Position numbers and translations under genes: made by a program. Of a stretch of DNA of 64,000 nt, positions 53,387 to 64,000 are shown one piece after another. Each line of letters starts with the position of its first letter. Position 1 is the first letter of the stretch. The DNA lies in contig CM044958.1 of NCBI GenBank assembly GCA_024516035.1, forward strand, positions 2,845,566 to 2,909,565, read 5' to 3'. Under the pieces are notes generated by a model. The model saw nothing but the letters and a program-made list of their open reading frames with translations, was not told where the DNA came from and searched no databases. Origin of the DNA: Bactericera cockerelli (taxonomy: Eukaryota > Arthropoda > Insecta > Hemiptera > Triozidae).

Positions 53387-55584
53387 AGTTTACGGGTTAG
53401 GCCCATTTCATTACATAGAAAAAATACTTACAATTAAACATTACGATTAAAACACTTATGACTACAATTAAACATTACGATTTAAAACACTTATGACTAG
53501 TTGGTTAATTAATTAAAATACTAAATCTAAACTTAAAATTATAGAGCTTTATTATATTCGAAAAAGAGAAAGAGATTCCAGTGTGCATGAAAAAATGTCG
53601 AGGTCGACATCGCCGGCTCGATTACCTATACACTGGATTCTCTGCATAGGGGAAAACTCACCTAAATTTGACCTACTCTTGGTGAGAGCAAATGTAAGAT
53701 GAGAGCGTGTATTTCTGATATTGATTCTAAAATTAAGTTTAGTGAGTAATTCAGGAGAGTCAATCATATTGTGAATGAGTTTGTACAGGAATACCAGATC
53801 TTGAATTATTCTCCTATTATTTAATGTTGTTATATTATGGGAAATTAATATCTCACTGTAATCATGATTTAGAATAGGTTTTTTCTCTTTATAAGCAAGG
53901 AGTCTCAAAAACTTTCTTTGTACTGATTCAATTGTATTCTGATGGACTTGATACTGGGATGACCATACTACAGAGCAGTACTCGAGATGAGATCGAACAT
54001 ACGAATAGTATAAAAGTTTTAGTACCTTTGAATCGGTGAAATCTCGAGTCTGCCTATGCAGGAAGCCCAGCATTTGAAAAGCTTTATTGGAGATATTGCT
54101 ATAATGAGAATTAAACTTTAAGTTATGTTCGAGGGTTACTCCTAAGTCTTTAATAATATTTACTCGTTCTAAAGCGACATCATTAATAAAATATTGAACA
54201 AGTAGGGGATTTTTTTTTTGTATAGAAGCTCATCACCTTACATTTACTTATATTTAATTGCATGAGATTATCTCGACACCAGCACTGTAGACCCCGGAGT
54301 GTTTCCTGCAACTGATGTGCGTCCTCAGACCCCCTAACCCTCACAGCCAACTTCAAATCATCAGCGAAAAGCCAGGCTTTAATATTAGGTGGTAGAATTG
54401 AGACTATATCGTTCACGTAACACAGAAATAAAATTCCAGATAAGTGGCCGCCCTGTATACAGCCCGAGGTAACTTTGATCTCTTCAGAGTAAACATTGTC
54501 TGAGTTACCCGAGTCATTCACAGGACTAGCACTCACTGGATTTGTGTTTTTTATTTTGACTATTTGTCGGCGATTCATATGGAAGCTTCTTAACCAATTG
54601 ATTAAATTTCCGCCGATTCCTATGGCTTGGAGCTTTGATATTAATAGGTCATGAGAAATTCGATCAAAGCATTTAGAGAAATCTGTGTAAACACAGTCTA
54701 CCTGATCTCCTTCTTCAATGACCGAAGTGACATAGTCCGTGAAGGAGACGAGATTGGTGGTGGTTGATTTTTTTCTCATGAACCCATGTTGATTCTCTAT
54801 TATTATGCTTGAGAGTATTGGATATAATTGTTTAGATATGAGCTTTTCAAATATTTTAGGTACTATTGAAGATATGCAAACAGGACGATAGTTTTTTACA
54901 TTTTTTTTATCTGATGATTTATAGATCGGTGTAATATAAGCAAGTTTCCATCGATCAGGGAAAGTACCGCAATCAATGGAGGTCTGAAAAATGAGGGTCA
55001 TAGGGGCGGCGAGTACAGCAGCGCACGACTTGAATAATATAGCAGAGATCTCATCAGGGCCTCTACATGCTTGAGGGGGGAGTTTTGACAGTAATTGAAA
55101 AGTGTCAAACTCATTAATTTGAATATGATTAATATTGATGTGAGTATTGAAAGACAGATCTTTTTCACAAGATGAAATTTTAGAGTAATTTTCAGAAAAA
55201 GTTTTTGCGAAAAAATTTGCGATAGTTTGAGGATCGCTTGATTTTAAATTATCCAAGTACATTTCCGATGATAAATTCGTACTGTTCTTTTTATCTGACA
55301 TAAAGTTCCATAATTTCTTAGGATCTGTACATAGCTCACTTTCAATATTTTTTATATTAGCATGGTAGTCCCTACATGAAATCTCTTTACATTTTTCTCT
55401 TAACAATGAAAATTTGGTATATAATTGAGGACAAAATAGAGACTTATATTGGCGGTGAATTTTCTTTTTCTGTAATATAAGATTTTTCAGTTCATTACTG
55501 TACCAGCCAGGAAACTTGGGCGGAACTATTTCTTCTTAGTATAAACAACTCAATTTGTAATCCTGCTTTGTGTTTCGGCCCTAA
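53318..55584. mobile_element. Possible MITE split by the LINE
   Basis: GGGTCGAATTATAAAATAAG at 53318 and GTAATCCTGCTTTGTGTTTC followed by GGCCC at 55559-55579 resemble the two ends of the hairpin MITE family. If right, the LINE at 53351-55535 inserted into a MITE. Both halves are short and diverged. Confidence 0.35.
53351..55535 (-). pseudogene. Jockey-like LINE, 5' truncated, one frameshift
   Basis: A minus-strand coding sequence runs from 55535 (in-frame stop just upstream at 55536-55538) to the stop at 53552. In order it shows FPGWYSNELKNLILQKKK, the RT entry DRWKLAYITPIYK with NYRPVCISS, QHGFMRKKSTTTN, catalytic motif A YTDFSKCFD, motif B GCIQGGHLSGILF, catalytic FADD, NISKCKVMSFY, then ILMLGF-type tail LGFLHRQTRDF and LEYCSVVWSSQY with ESVQRKFLRLLAYK. 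The only break is in an A10 run (T10 at 54210-54219), which shifts the frame between the RT and the tail. The 3' UTR (53392-53551) ends in a 41-nt poly(A) (T run 53351-53391). The long tail and few lesions indicate a recent insertion. The N-terminal endonuclease and ORF1 are missing, so it cannot move on its own. Confidence 0.85.
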
Positions 55585-56149
55585 TTTTTCTTTTCTATAC
55601 ACTAACTCGTGCTTTTCATGAAGATAGAATGTTGTGTAAAATCGTCAGAATGCTAAATTCCCTCTCAAAAAATGGATCCTTAAATTTGAACTCTTAAATC
55701 GTCTCAAACCTGAACATATACAGAACTGAAACTGCATGTTTCTTTCAGAGTCACTGTTGCTTTCGTGAAGGTTTTGTCGTCAATATTGACAAGTTTTTGA
55801 GGTTACTAATCGTCACTGTCGTCAATATTGACGACTTTTTGAGGATGATAACTTTCATGATTTTCTGTACGAGATTAACGGAGTTTTGGTCCGTTTTTCT
55901 GAAACGAATAACTTGACTATTTTTGTCAAGAACTTGTTCCACCTTGTTTCAGTGAAGGCAGCTAGCAGCTAGGAGAGCAAGGGAGAACAGATATTTTAGC
56001 CGTATAAAGCTACAGCTGAAGGTATAGGAGGCATTGGAGTTGCTATAGCTGAAGAAATACGTTACAGCTATTGCAGATACACATATAGCTATAGTTGGAC
56101 GTATATTGAAGTTAGGAGAACGTAAGTTTTAGCTCAAGACATGAATATA
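55585..56149. other. Unassigned DNA with paired palindromes
   Basis: GTCGTCAATATTGACGAC (55818-55835) is an 18-bp perfect palindrome; GTCGTCAATATTGAC with a near-match end occurs 42 bp upstream at 55776. Both are followed by (G)ACTTTTTGAGG-like text, so this is a 42-bp duplicated unit. AGCTATAG/CTATAGCT words follow at 56030-56095. Confidence 0.45.
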
Positions 56150-56822
56150 CAGGGTACCCCTTACTGTTCATACCTAATTTTTTGTATTTTTTTTGGTTTT
56201 AAAGTCGCCTTCAACTGCCATGGTCATATCACGACGGGGGTGTTACCCTCCATTCGCAGGAAACTCACAAACCTGCTACCCACACTAACCTCACCCAGCT
56301 TTGGGCCGGAATGCCACAGCATCACGAAGTCTTCACCTCGCCGGACGTTGCTTAATTTTAGTGATCGTACGAGAATCGGTGTTTTTAACGCGCCTTCGAT
56401 GCTGATTTTCATGTCTCCTCCTTTGTGATGTTGGCTAAAAACACCATCACTATATTATCGTTTCATAATTTGGGTCTTTGTAGGACTTTTTTATTTATTT
56501 TATTTTTTAAAGAAAATTAGGAAAAGACTTAACTGGGATCACAGATAGATTCAAGACAGAACTTAACTTGAAAATTCAAGACAATGCGTAAACTCTGACG
56601 TACACAAGTGTCAGAAGTTTTGCAAAAATGTATTTCAATTTAGCTTTTAATTGGCTAGAAAAAGTCTTTTTAATTAATATCAAAATCATTTTATATCTAT
56701 AATTATTAATGAGTGACTAAATTTTAGGACGTCCAAAATGTCCGATAAAATAGTTATCTGATATTCTGAATACAGGTGTCCGGTTTTTTTTTTTCTTCAT
56801 CTTTTGAAACACCCTGTATATT
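56150..56822. mobile_element. Candidate TIR element with TACAGGGT ends
   Basis: ATATACAGGGTACC near 56149 and TTTGAAACACCCTGTATATT near 56803 are inverted ends like those of 53-741. A 5S-SINE lies inside. No transposase is visible. Confidence 0.3.
56200..56420 (-). mobile_element. 5S-derived SINE copy, near full length
   Basis: TAAAGTCGCCTTCAACTGCC, GGTCATATCACGACGGGGGT, CTAACCTCACCCAGCTTTGG, CTTCACCTCGCCGGACGTTG and GATCGTACGAGAATCGGTGT, then TAACGCGCCTTCGATGCTG. This is the clearest minus-strand copy. Confidence 0.8.
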
Positions 56823-56919
56823 TTACGTATACCAGTATGGCAGGTATAGGTATACCCGTATACCAGGTATTGGGTTGAGTTGGCGGACTAGCGTTGGTTA
56901 TCTGGTTCCTGAAGAGAAG

Positions 56920-57092
<173 letters not shown>

Positions 57093-58069
57093 CGAGTAGA
57101 AGATGACCTCCACAGAACTGGTTGCTTGAGAGACCCGAGTTCTACACAACGCATTCTTTTACCTTCTACCCGAGCGGTGCTCAAATCCGAGTCTTGGGTT
57201 CGAATCAAGGACTGACCATTTTTTTTGTTGCGATTTTTTTTTTTTATCGAGGCTTCTTTTTTTATGTCAGGACTCTTACTGGAGTGAGCTCTTTCACACA
57301 ACCATTTTCAATTCCTTTTAAAGAGCAGAAGGATTTTCATTCTGTTTGAATAAATGGTTTCTTAGGCCAACAGTCTGCTGTGTGATGACAAGAGCATGAT
57401 AATTTAGTTTCATGAAATAAAGCCTTTTGTCAAACTTACGAAAAAATCTGTACGATAAAGGGCTTATGAGTTTTAAGCGACAGAAAACTATAGAAGACAT
57501 AGGATCTTTCCGACCGTGAAATCTATTTTAATTTGCTTTTCAAATAGCAATTACACCTCAACTTTTGGCACTATTTCCCTACGAATGTACAAAATCTGCA
57601 ATAAGCTTTTTAGTTTTACTATACAATAAAGAAAGAAAAAATATTTCAAAATACAAAATCTTGATTTCTTGTATTTTATAAAATTTGTGGACCTCCATTC
57701 TGTACACAGATAGACTATCTATACGTTATACCTGTATTCCTGTCTCTTACATGCCAGTTGGCTTAGAATATCTCTCTCTCTCTCTTGCTTTATTCCTGTG
57801 AATTTTTTATCACACCACTCTCCCCCCCTCCTCTCTCTCTCCCTCTCTGTATACAGGATGTAAGAGAAATAGTTTCGTGTACTGGGTGTTGAAGAAAAAA
57901 CAATATCATGGTAACTACAAGATGTGTATGTGCTTCCTGTATAAAATTTAAGATTTGTAAAATGTATGTATGATTTTATTTGTGGTGAAGCACAAGGCCT
58001 CTCAAAATTTTTTGTGGTAGGCAGCATTACTAAGAGCCTCCTGTTACTTTTCGAATTATTCTATTACAT
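57093..58069. other. Unassigned DNA with a CT block
   Basis: CT-rich block at 57770-57850; no gene. A GGGTTCGAATC word at 57196 resembles a tRNA B-box, but no cloverleaf can be completed. Confidence 0.4.
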
Positions 58070-58255
58070 CAATTTCTTTTTTACTCTGGTAATGCCGCCA
58101 CTGGTCGTTACTCATACAATAACTACTCATTTTTCCTCACGAGGTATGAGTGACCGAACACCCAAGAACAGAGCAGAAAAAATCCTGCCCCGCTGGGGAT
58201 CGAACCAGGTCACCGTGCGTGCAATGCCTAGCGCGCTAACTCACTCTGCATTTGT
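58070..58255 (-). mobile_element. SINE A copy
   Basis: Tail ATGCCGCCACTGGTCG, body CTCATTTTTCCTCACGAGGT and GCAGAAAAAATCCTGCCCCG, head GGGGATCGAACCAGG and GCCTAGCGCGCTAACTCACT. Confidence 0.75.
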
Positions 58256-58349
58256 AAAATATATATAACATTAAAGATTGATGTGAAAATTCGAAAATGT
58301 CAGAGGCCCAAAGAAATAGACATTCTCCGTACGGCCCGAATAGTCTCTT

Positions 58350-58510
58350 GGAAGTCTTAAAAAGTTATCATATTCGTGTTAATCTCAATCGTGTCTTCAC
58401 AATTACTCAAACTAGCTTTGCTAAAAAATTTCGCTCAACTTGGGATCGAAGCACCGACCTCCAGATCACGAAGTCCGCCGTCTTATCAATCAAGCTACTA
58501 AACACTAAAC
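58350..58510 (-). mobile_element. SINE D copy, diverged
   Basis: GTGTCTTCACAATTACTCAA, CTTGGGATCGAAGCACCGAC and CTCCAGATCACGAAGTCCGC align with the reverse complement of the family. Confidence 0.55.
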
Positions 58511-60265
58511 CTAAGCTACTAAACTCAGTTAGTAAATTTGGTGTGTGATAATGTGTCGTCGATTTCTCAAATAAATATCGACAAACTAACTTATGGGTAG
58601 AAATTCTTAATCCCCACAATATTTGCATAGCCCGGGTTGACCACCTATCAAAAATAAAGTTGATGTATAAAAAAATACTTCCAAATTTCTCGGAAGTAAT
58701 AAGTACAAATAGTTATTTGTGTTCATGAAAATATTGCCAACTTTAACGCTGTTTCTAAAATGAGGAGTCTATTCTAAAATTGCCTCAAATCCAAAATATT
58801 AAGAAGAAACATCTAAAAAAAAAACCGCACAATCGATATAAAAACTCGCGCTCTGAAAATATTCGTAACATAATTGAGAAGATTAAAGAGCTGCTCTCCT
58901 GAGATGATGCGATAGAGTGATGAAAGTTGAAATTACTACGAGCTAATTGTACAGAACGACCCGATGAATAATTACTCTCCATTAAAGTGTCATTAAAACG
59001 CACGTGCTACAAGTGAGGTTAGGTTTTTATGATGCCAATTCCAATAGATCAAGTATTTGAAACCGTGTTTCCGAATCTGTTATGTCACTACCGTAGATTG
59101 TGGTGTTTATCATTCATTCTGAAATCATTTGTGAATAGATTATCGCCCACTCTGTTAGTACGCGGGTTTGTGTTCAATGGGTCAGGTGCATTATCTTGAT
59201 TTATTTCATGTTTGGTGTGAACTTGGTTGTTTAATCTCTTTTCATTGTGTACTACGTTATTATTGTTACACCTCTTTTGATTGTTACCATTAATAGTATA
59301 TCATAATTTATCTCATTCGAGTCATTTGTCTCTCTATTTGTTCTATTAATTGTTCCGTCGTGAGGCTGGTTATCTTTTGTAGGGTTTTTTTTCTTTTTGA
59401 CACTTTACTCTTGGTTGATTTTTATACGGTAATAATAACTTTATTGATTTTTGATGTGAAGCAATGGATTTTATTTAATCTGTTCTTATTTTATTGTTCT
59501 TGATTTGATTTTTCCTGATCTTTATACAAAGCGATCTATTTTGTCTTATTTGACTTGAACTTATAATTATCGTTAATCTCTTCTTTACCCATATTATTGC
59601 GTTCATAATCTTATTTGAGGTTTGTTTATTATCTTATCTCCTTGTTGATTTTTAAACGATGGATTATAATTTTATTGGTCGCTTCATCTCATTCCGAATT
59701 TTCCTTTTAGTTTTACTTTTTTGCCAGCAATATTGTTAGTCATACATCCTCTGTCCTCTGTGGCAAATTGGCAATCCTCCGTTCAGACTTAGAGTGTGCA
59801 AACCCTATTGCCAATTCCCTGGCGGTCTCAATTGACCCTGGGATGCTGTGAGTCCCCCCCTAGACCTCGGAATCTCCGACTTTGCAACTGATGACCTTCT
59901 CGCGATTCTCCCGTTGAGTTTTTTTTTGTTGCAAAAACATGCTCAAGGTTGATTTTGTTTATCTCTCCGTTTTTCGCGATGTTGTCGATCGCCTGACTTG
60001 TTTATTGCCTTTTACATTACTATACGTTACTATTCCGTTCTTTTCATCGACCTACCTACCTATATACATAAGTTCATTTTCTACACCAGTGGTGAAACTT
60101 CAGTACTTACCATCTATCTAAGAAGTAATTAATTACAAGTGCGATTTTTTTTCTCAATAATAATTGGGAAAAGCAGTGCCTGAATACTGCACTAAAGATA
60201 AAATGGATGAACATTATCAATTAATGATAAACTGACTTAGGTAAAAGTCAAAGTGTGAAGAATTA
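58511..60265. other. Unassigned AT-rich DNA
   Basis: No gene or clear repeat. A small palindrome ACTTCCAAATTTCTCGGAAG at about 58677 belongs to the family seen at 17153. 59740-59900 is GC-richer without recognisable coding. Confidence 0.35.
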
Positions 60266-60269
60266 TATC

Positions 60270-60365
60270 ATTGCTTATTTTACTGCCCGATAGGACTGTT
60301 AATTCACGTATTATATGTGTTAAAAAGCCCAAATGGGAGGATAACTGGTCAGACCGGGAGAGAAA
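60270..60365 (-). mobile_element. SINE B tail fragment
   Basis: TTTTACTGCCCGATAGGACT, AAGCCCAAATGGGAGGATAA and GGTCAGACCGGGAG match the reverse tail of the family; the tRNA-like head is lost. A separate tRNA-like block (GGGGTTCGAACTCAGAAATC, reverse orientation) follows at 60490-60545 and belongs to no family named here. Confidence 0.55.
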
Positions 60366-60744
60366 TAGCACCTTATTGCTTACATGAATACCAACTCAGC
60401 ATCCCATACTATTTACATACAACCCCTATAGAACTAGGCCTACAAAAGTATATAGCATTCTGGCCCCCACAAACGTAAAGGCAACGTCATGAGAGGGGTT
60501 CGAACTCAGAAATCCAGGACTATGACTCATTCACCCGGCTCTCATGCTCACAGCGAAATTTCCCTCCATTTCAGAGCTGGAAAACAATTTTCTTGCATGT
60601 GCTCGCGGTGAACGCACGCTAGGGAGAGAAAACATACGCAAGGGAGAGAAGAAGGGACTTTTTTTTGTATTTCACAGAGCTCAGAGAGGAAAGAGAATTT
60701 AACAGAAGCATAATTTTCAAGATATGAAGAGAGGAGAGAGATGG

Positions 60745-61235
60745 ATAATGAGAGACAGACTTATGCAGCAAAACCATAGCGAGAAAATGTCTTTTCAAAG
60801 GAATGAAAAAGGAGAAAGAGACAGACTTATGTGACTAAACCTGTAGATAGAGAGAGAGATGAGAGAAATACGTATGGCAAACGATAGAGAGAAAATACTT
60901 CAAGCATAAGGATAGAGGAAAGGAGAAAGAGACAGACTTATGTGACTAAACCTGTGATAGAGAGAGAGAGAAATACTTTTCAAACGCATGAGAGAAAGAT
61001 ATAGAGGAAAGGAGAAAGAGACAGACTATGTGACTAAACCTAGTGAGAGAGAGAATACTTCAAACGCATGAGAGAAAGATATGAGGAAAGGAGAAAGAGA
61101 AGATTATGTACTAAATTGATAGAGAGAGAGAATATTTTCAAACGCATGAGAGAAAGATATAGAGGAAAGAGAAAGAGAAAATGAAAGACAAGAACACTTA
61201 TGCAGGAAAACCATAATAGAGAGAGAGAAAAATAC
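60745..61235 (+). repeat. About 75-110-bp GA-rich minisatellite, five units
   Basis: AGACAGACTTATGTGACTAA or close variants recur at about 60810, 60928, 61018 and 61098, with a first variant near 60752 and a last near 61185. Each is followed by GATAGAGAGAGAG, AATACTTTTCAAACGCATGA and GAGAAAGATATAGAGGAAAG. Unit length shrinks by internal deletions. Confidence 0.8.
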
Positions 61236-61527
61236 TCGCACTTAGCCAAGGCATAGCCCATCGCACAGAGGGAACTCGGATCCCTAACAGAGAAATTTTA
61301 GAAGGGATTTTTTTTTTTTTCTCTCATATATTGGGGTGAAAACTGTGAGGGGCGAGGGGCGAACAAATGCATTCTTCTTCTCGTGAGGGTTTGCAGCCCC
61401 TAGCAGACGGCACCCTACTTCCCTTTTCAGTTGAGTTTCTCCCTTTTGTTAAACGCGTCTACTGGGTGGATCCGAGATGTGTTCAACGTATGAGTCGTTA
61501 CTGACGAGTGCTTATTATTATTTTATT

Positions 61528-61536
61528 ATCTCTCTC

Positions 61537-61602
<66 letters not shown>
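61528..61602. repeat. CT microsatellite
   Basis: (CT)n with a few CTC or TTC interruptions, about 75 bp. Confidence 0.92.
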
Positions 61603-62300
61603 CCAGATTTTTAGTTAGATATCTTTTTGATTGAAAAATTACTGAAAAATTTAACACAAATTTGAAAGGAAAATATAATGTGGTTTGTTTCATGTGTTCT
61701 TATGGATGAAAACTCTGAAATAATACGATTTGTAACTGGCTACATCTTTTATTCACTGTCCGATTTCATTGTAATAATACAGTCTTAAATATTAATAATG
61801 AAGTAATTATTATTATCTTGATTCTCGAGATAGAAGCGTTTTAGTGAAAAAGGGAAACGAGAGTTTTGTTCACATGTTTTCCGTGTAAGAATTACTTATT
61901 CTCATCATCTCATGCCACCGAGGCTGGTTGAGTTTAATGTGCATTGCAGATTTGTAAGTTTCCTGCGAAAGTTACGTTAAACTTCCGACCACGATGTCGA
62001 AGAAGCAAGAGAAATAAATCTTTTGAAAAAAAATTCTGTCCTCTTTGTAAATAAATCTGTTGATCAGCTCATATAATCTTTTCCCGCCGTCACCACGTCG
62101 GCGCTGCTATCGAATTTTCTCTGACTGCTTCGAGTGAGTCACCCCTTATATTTTTCGTTTCAAAAATAAATTACAGCCCAGCCGGGGTTGTGATGGGTAG
62201 ATGGGTCTTTTGAAAAATGTATTTTTAGGTTCCTCTCTTTTTATCGTGAAACCTGTTTCTACAGGACTCCTAGCGCTGACGAGAAGGTCTTTGTATTCTC
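61603..62300. other. Unassigned DNA containing a 5S-SINE tail
   Basis: At 61915-61995, GAGGCTGGTTGAGTTTAATG, CAGATTTGTAAGTTTCCTGC and GACCACGATGTCG are the body and tail of a 5S-SINE without the head. Otherwise no gene. Confidence 0.5.
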
Positions 62301-62545
62301 AGGGTTCAGGGTTCATTCCTTCATTTGAAAAGAGAATTCGTTAGAGCAACACGGTGAACGAGCAGTCGACGCTATTCCATATTTGAGTTTCAGTTTCCTA
62401 GAGTTGATCGGAGGAATTATTTCGTCTCGAACATTATTTTTTTGAACTCTCGGAATTGTTCGACTAGTATTTTCATAGTTTTTTTTTTAGATTTTCAAGT
62501 GAAGTTTTATTTTTCGTCAGTTTATGTGTTGTTTCTGTTCAATTT

Positions 62546-62575
62546 ATGATTCCCACATATCCATCCACATTGGAG
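62546..62575 (+). other. Candidate short first coding exon
   Basis: ATG at 62546 gives MIPTYPSTLE and ends at GAG followed by GTAAGC, a strong donor, in phase 0. The preceding 250 bp has several CpGs (CAGTCGACGC, TTTCGTCTCGAAC) and could be a 5' UTR; a TGAGTCAC (AP-1-type) word lies at about 62133. No further exon can be seen before the window end. Confidence 0.25.
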
Positions 62576-63402
62576 GTAAGCTATTTTTTTTGTGGATTTT
62601 GGAGTCGAATCCTTTAATTTTTAAGTCGGGAATTTTCCGCCAAATTTGTCTCTGGTCATTTTAGATTCCTAAGAGGCAGGCACCAAGGGTTAGAACATTT
62701 TCGTATTATTTTTAAAACATTTTTTTTATATTTATTATTCAGATATTTGTAAATTGAATTAACTAAAATTTTAAAAATAGACGAGCTCCCGGCAACACTT
62801 GGTTGTCAAAAATGTTTAAAATCGCTCCTAAAACAATTGGTAATTTTAATACGCTTAGATTCCGCACTAAAAGTACGGTAACAAACTGTAAACTTAATTA
62901 TATTATAGGAAAATTTTTCGTTTTTTTTTTTTATCGAAACTAAAACTTTTTTTTCCTTCCTTTAATAAAAGAAATTAGTCGAATTTTATGAATCCTTGGT
63001 AACTTTTTTTCCTTATTTTCTTCCTGTTAGGCACTTTAACCAAATATTGAATGGTCGTTCGTGCCGATCCTCACAATGTCTCCATAAGGTAGAGGTTGAT
63101 ACTTTTTTAAAGGTCATTCTACAAATGTACATCTAAGTAGAACTTTCTTTGTTTTTCTTTTCAATGTAAGTTCCGTTTCTCATTTGTTCACAAAGCTCCA
63201 ACATTGGGGTCCGAACTCCGAACATTTGCTAGTGAGTCTAGGCGTCCTAACCACTTTATTAATTTCGCCTGTAGACTTCACTGACGTAATTCTTTACACA
63301 ACACGCCATGGCTGGTTTTGGTATTCTAACCACCAGTCAAATACTTGATTCATGTAACTTCTGTACCTACGCTTTCTGAGTCTAGTAATGCGAAATGCAC
63401 TG
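62576..63402. other. Unassigned AT-rich DNA, possibly intronic
   Basis: No coding signal. GGGGTCCGAACTCCGAACAT at about 63209 with AGGCGTCCTAACCACTTTAT resembles a worn reverse-strand tRNA-type head. Confidence 0.35.
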
Positions 63403-63535
63403 ACTTCATCAGTAGCTCAAGGCGGCAGACTGGTAACCCGGAGGTCGGTGGTTCGAGTCTTGGTTACAGCAGATATTTAGTAAGGGGTGTTGAGTAATTG
63501 TGCCATCTCTTGTGATTAACACAAATATGAGAACC
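63403..63535 (+). mobile_element. SINE D copy, left half of an inverted pair
   Basis: CATCAGTAGCTCAAGGCGGC, TGGTAACCCGGAGGTCGGTG, B-box GGTTCGAGTCTTGG and tail GATATTTAGTAAGGGGTGTT. Its inverted partner is at 63665-63812. Confidence 0.7.
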
Positions 63536-63556
63536 TGTTCTGTGTTAATCAATTAA

Positions 63557-63625
63557 TTAGCTATATTTAGCCTGAAATAGCTATATTTAGCATGAAATAG
63601 GTATATTTAGCATAAATTAGTTAAT
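63557..63625 (+). repeat. 20-bp repeat between two inverted SINEs
   Basis: AGCTATATTTAGCCTGAAAT, AGCTATATTTAGCATGAAAT and a third variant stand head to tail in the loop between the inverted SINE D copies. Confidence 0.8.
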
Positions 63626-63664
63626 AAAGCTACAAAAACTGACACAAAATAGAAAATAGTGTCT

Positions 63665-63812
63665 ATCGTAAGAAATAGCTATATTTGTGTTTAAACACGA
63701 TCGTGATGGCACAACTGCACAAACTCACAATATATTACACTATTTTTTTCCTTAACTTGGGGAACTTGAACCACCGACCTCCAGGTTACAAGACCGTCGC
63801 CTCTTCTACCCA
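63665..63812 (-). mobile_element. SINE D copy, right half of an inverted pair
   Basis: CGATCGTGATGGCACAACTG (tail), TTGGGGAACTTGAACCACCG and ACCTCCAGGTTACAAGACCG (head, reversed). With 63403-63535 it forms a foldback with a loop of about 130 bp. Confidence 0.65.
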
Positions 63813-64000
63813 AATTAAAAAAGACTGCGGTAACTACGTAAATTACCATGCACATCATTATGATAAGAGATTATGCAAACCCAGCGTTCAACAAGTTGTC
63901 TGTTAGCCGAGAGAGAGGGGAAGCGCAAAAACTTATCCTGTTTATTTTTTGCACAAAATGTTGTGAATGAAAAAGAGGATAACGTGTACCCATGTGATGA

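Noticed and set aside
57150..57215. tRNA-like GGGTTCGAATC at 57196
   Set aside because: No D arm, anticodon arm or acceptor pairing can be drawn around the B-box-like word.

Overview
This window is AT-rich eukaryotic DNA with no bacterial gene organisation. The content points to an arthropod, probably an insect: several tRNA-derived SINE families, a 5S rRNA-derived SINE family, non-LTR retrotransposon remnants, hAT elements with 8-bp target duplications, a Helitron, long GA/CT microsatellites and tandem satellites. A hemipteran is possible, but I cannot name the species from sequence alone. I found one host gene with high confidence, a tRNA-Asp(GTC) on the minus strand at 18772-18843. No host protein-coding gene is convincingly visible. 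Three short promoter/first-exon candidates (20866-20907, about 37020-37361, 62546-62575) are offered at low confidence. A 100-base assembly gap lies at 29702-29801.

Layout. 1-2200: AT-rich DNA, a purine-rich array and a 39-bp minisatellite. 2214-9607: a very large imperfect palindrome. Its arms carry matching SINEs in mirror order, and its loop holds GA repeats and a decayed LINE; a LINE C-terminal fragment and an extra SINE inserted later in the right arm only. 9662-10187: a hAT-like element with an 8-bp target duplication. 10371-16294: a second large unit with inverted arms of about 1.1-1.35 kb. It encodes a cysteine-rich ORF in both arms and is itself interrupted by a 2.1-kb hAT element and a SINE. 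16300-22000: SINE-rich DNA with the tRNA gene, an 850-bp CT tract and a perfect RFX X-box palindrome. 22030-24850: an old, decayed tandem repeat. 25000-35990: many SINEs, hairpin MITEs and a Helitron. 36000-43000: mostly featureless apart from one LINE 3' end. 43049-46320: three adjacent tandem arrays (48, 109 and 72 bp). 47000-53000: mostly featureless, ending in a foldback element rich in TATCGATA. 53351-55535: the youngest-looking LINE, with a 41-nt poly(A) tail and a nearly intact reverse transcriptase. 56000-64000: a 5S-SINE, microsatellites, a GA minisatellite and SINE D copies.

The genes do not form a pathway. The story is one of nested mobile DNA: SINEs inside inverted duplications, a hAT inside a LINE-like coding fragment, a MITE inside a 5S-SINE, and probably a LINE inside a MITE. 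I found no evidence of a new multi-gene system. The observations most worth following are the two large inverted duplications, the 5S-SINE family, the MITE carrying CTCF-like sites, the RFX X-boxes and the 72-bp satellite with a local dimer substructure.
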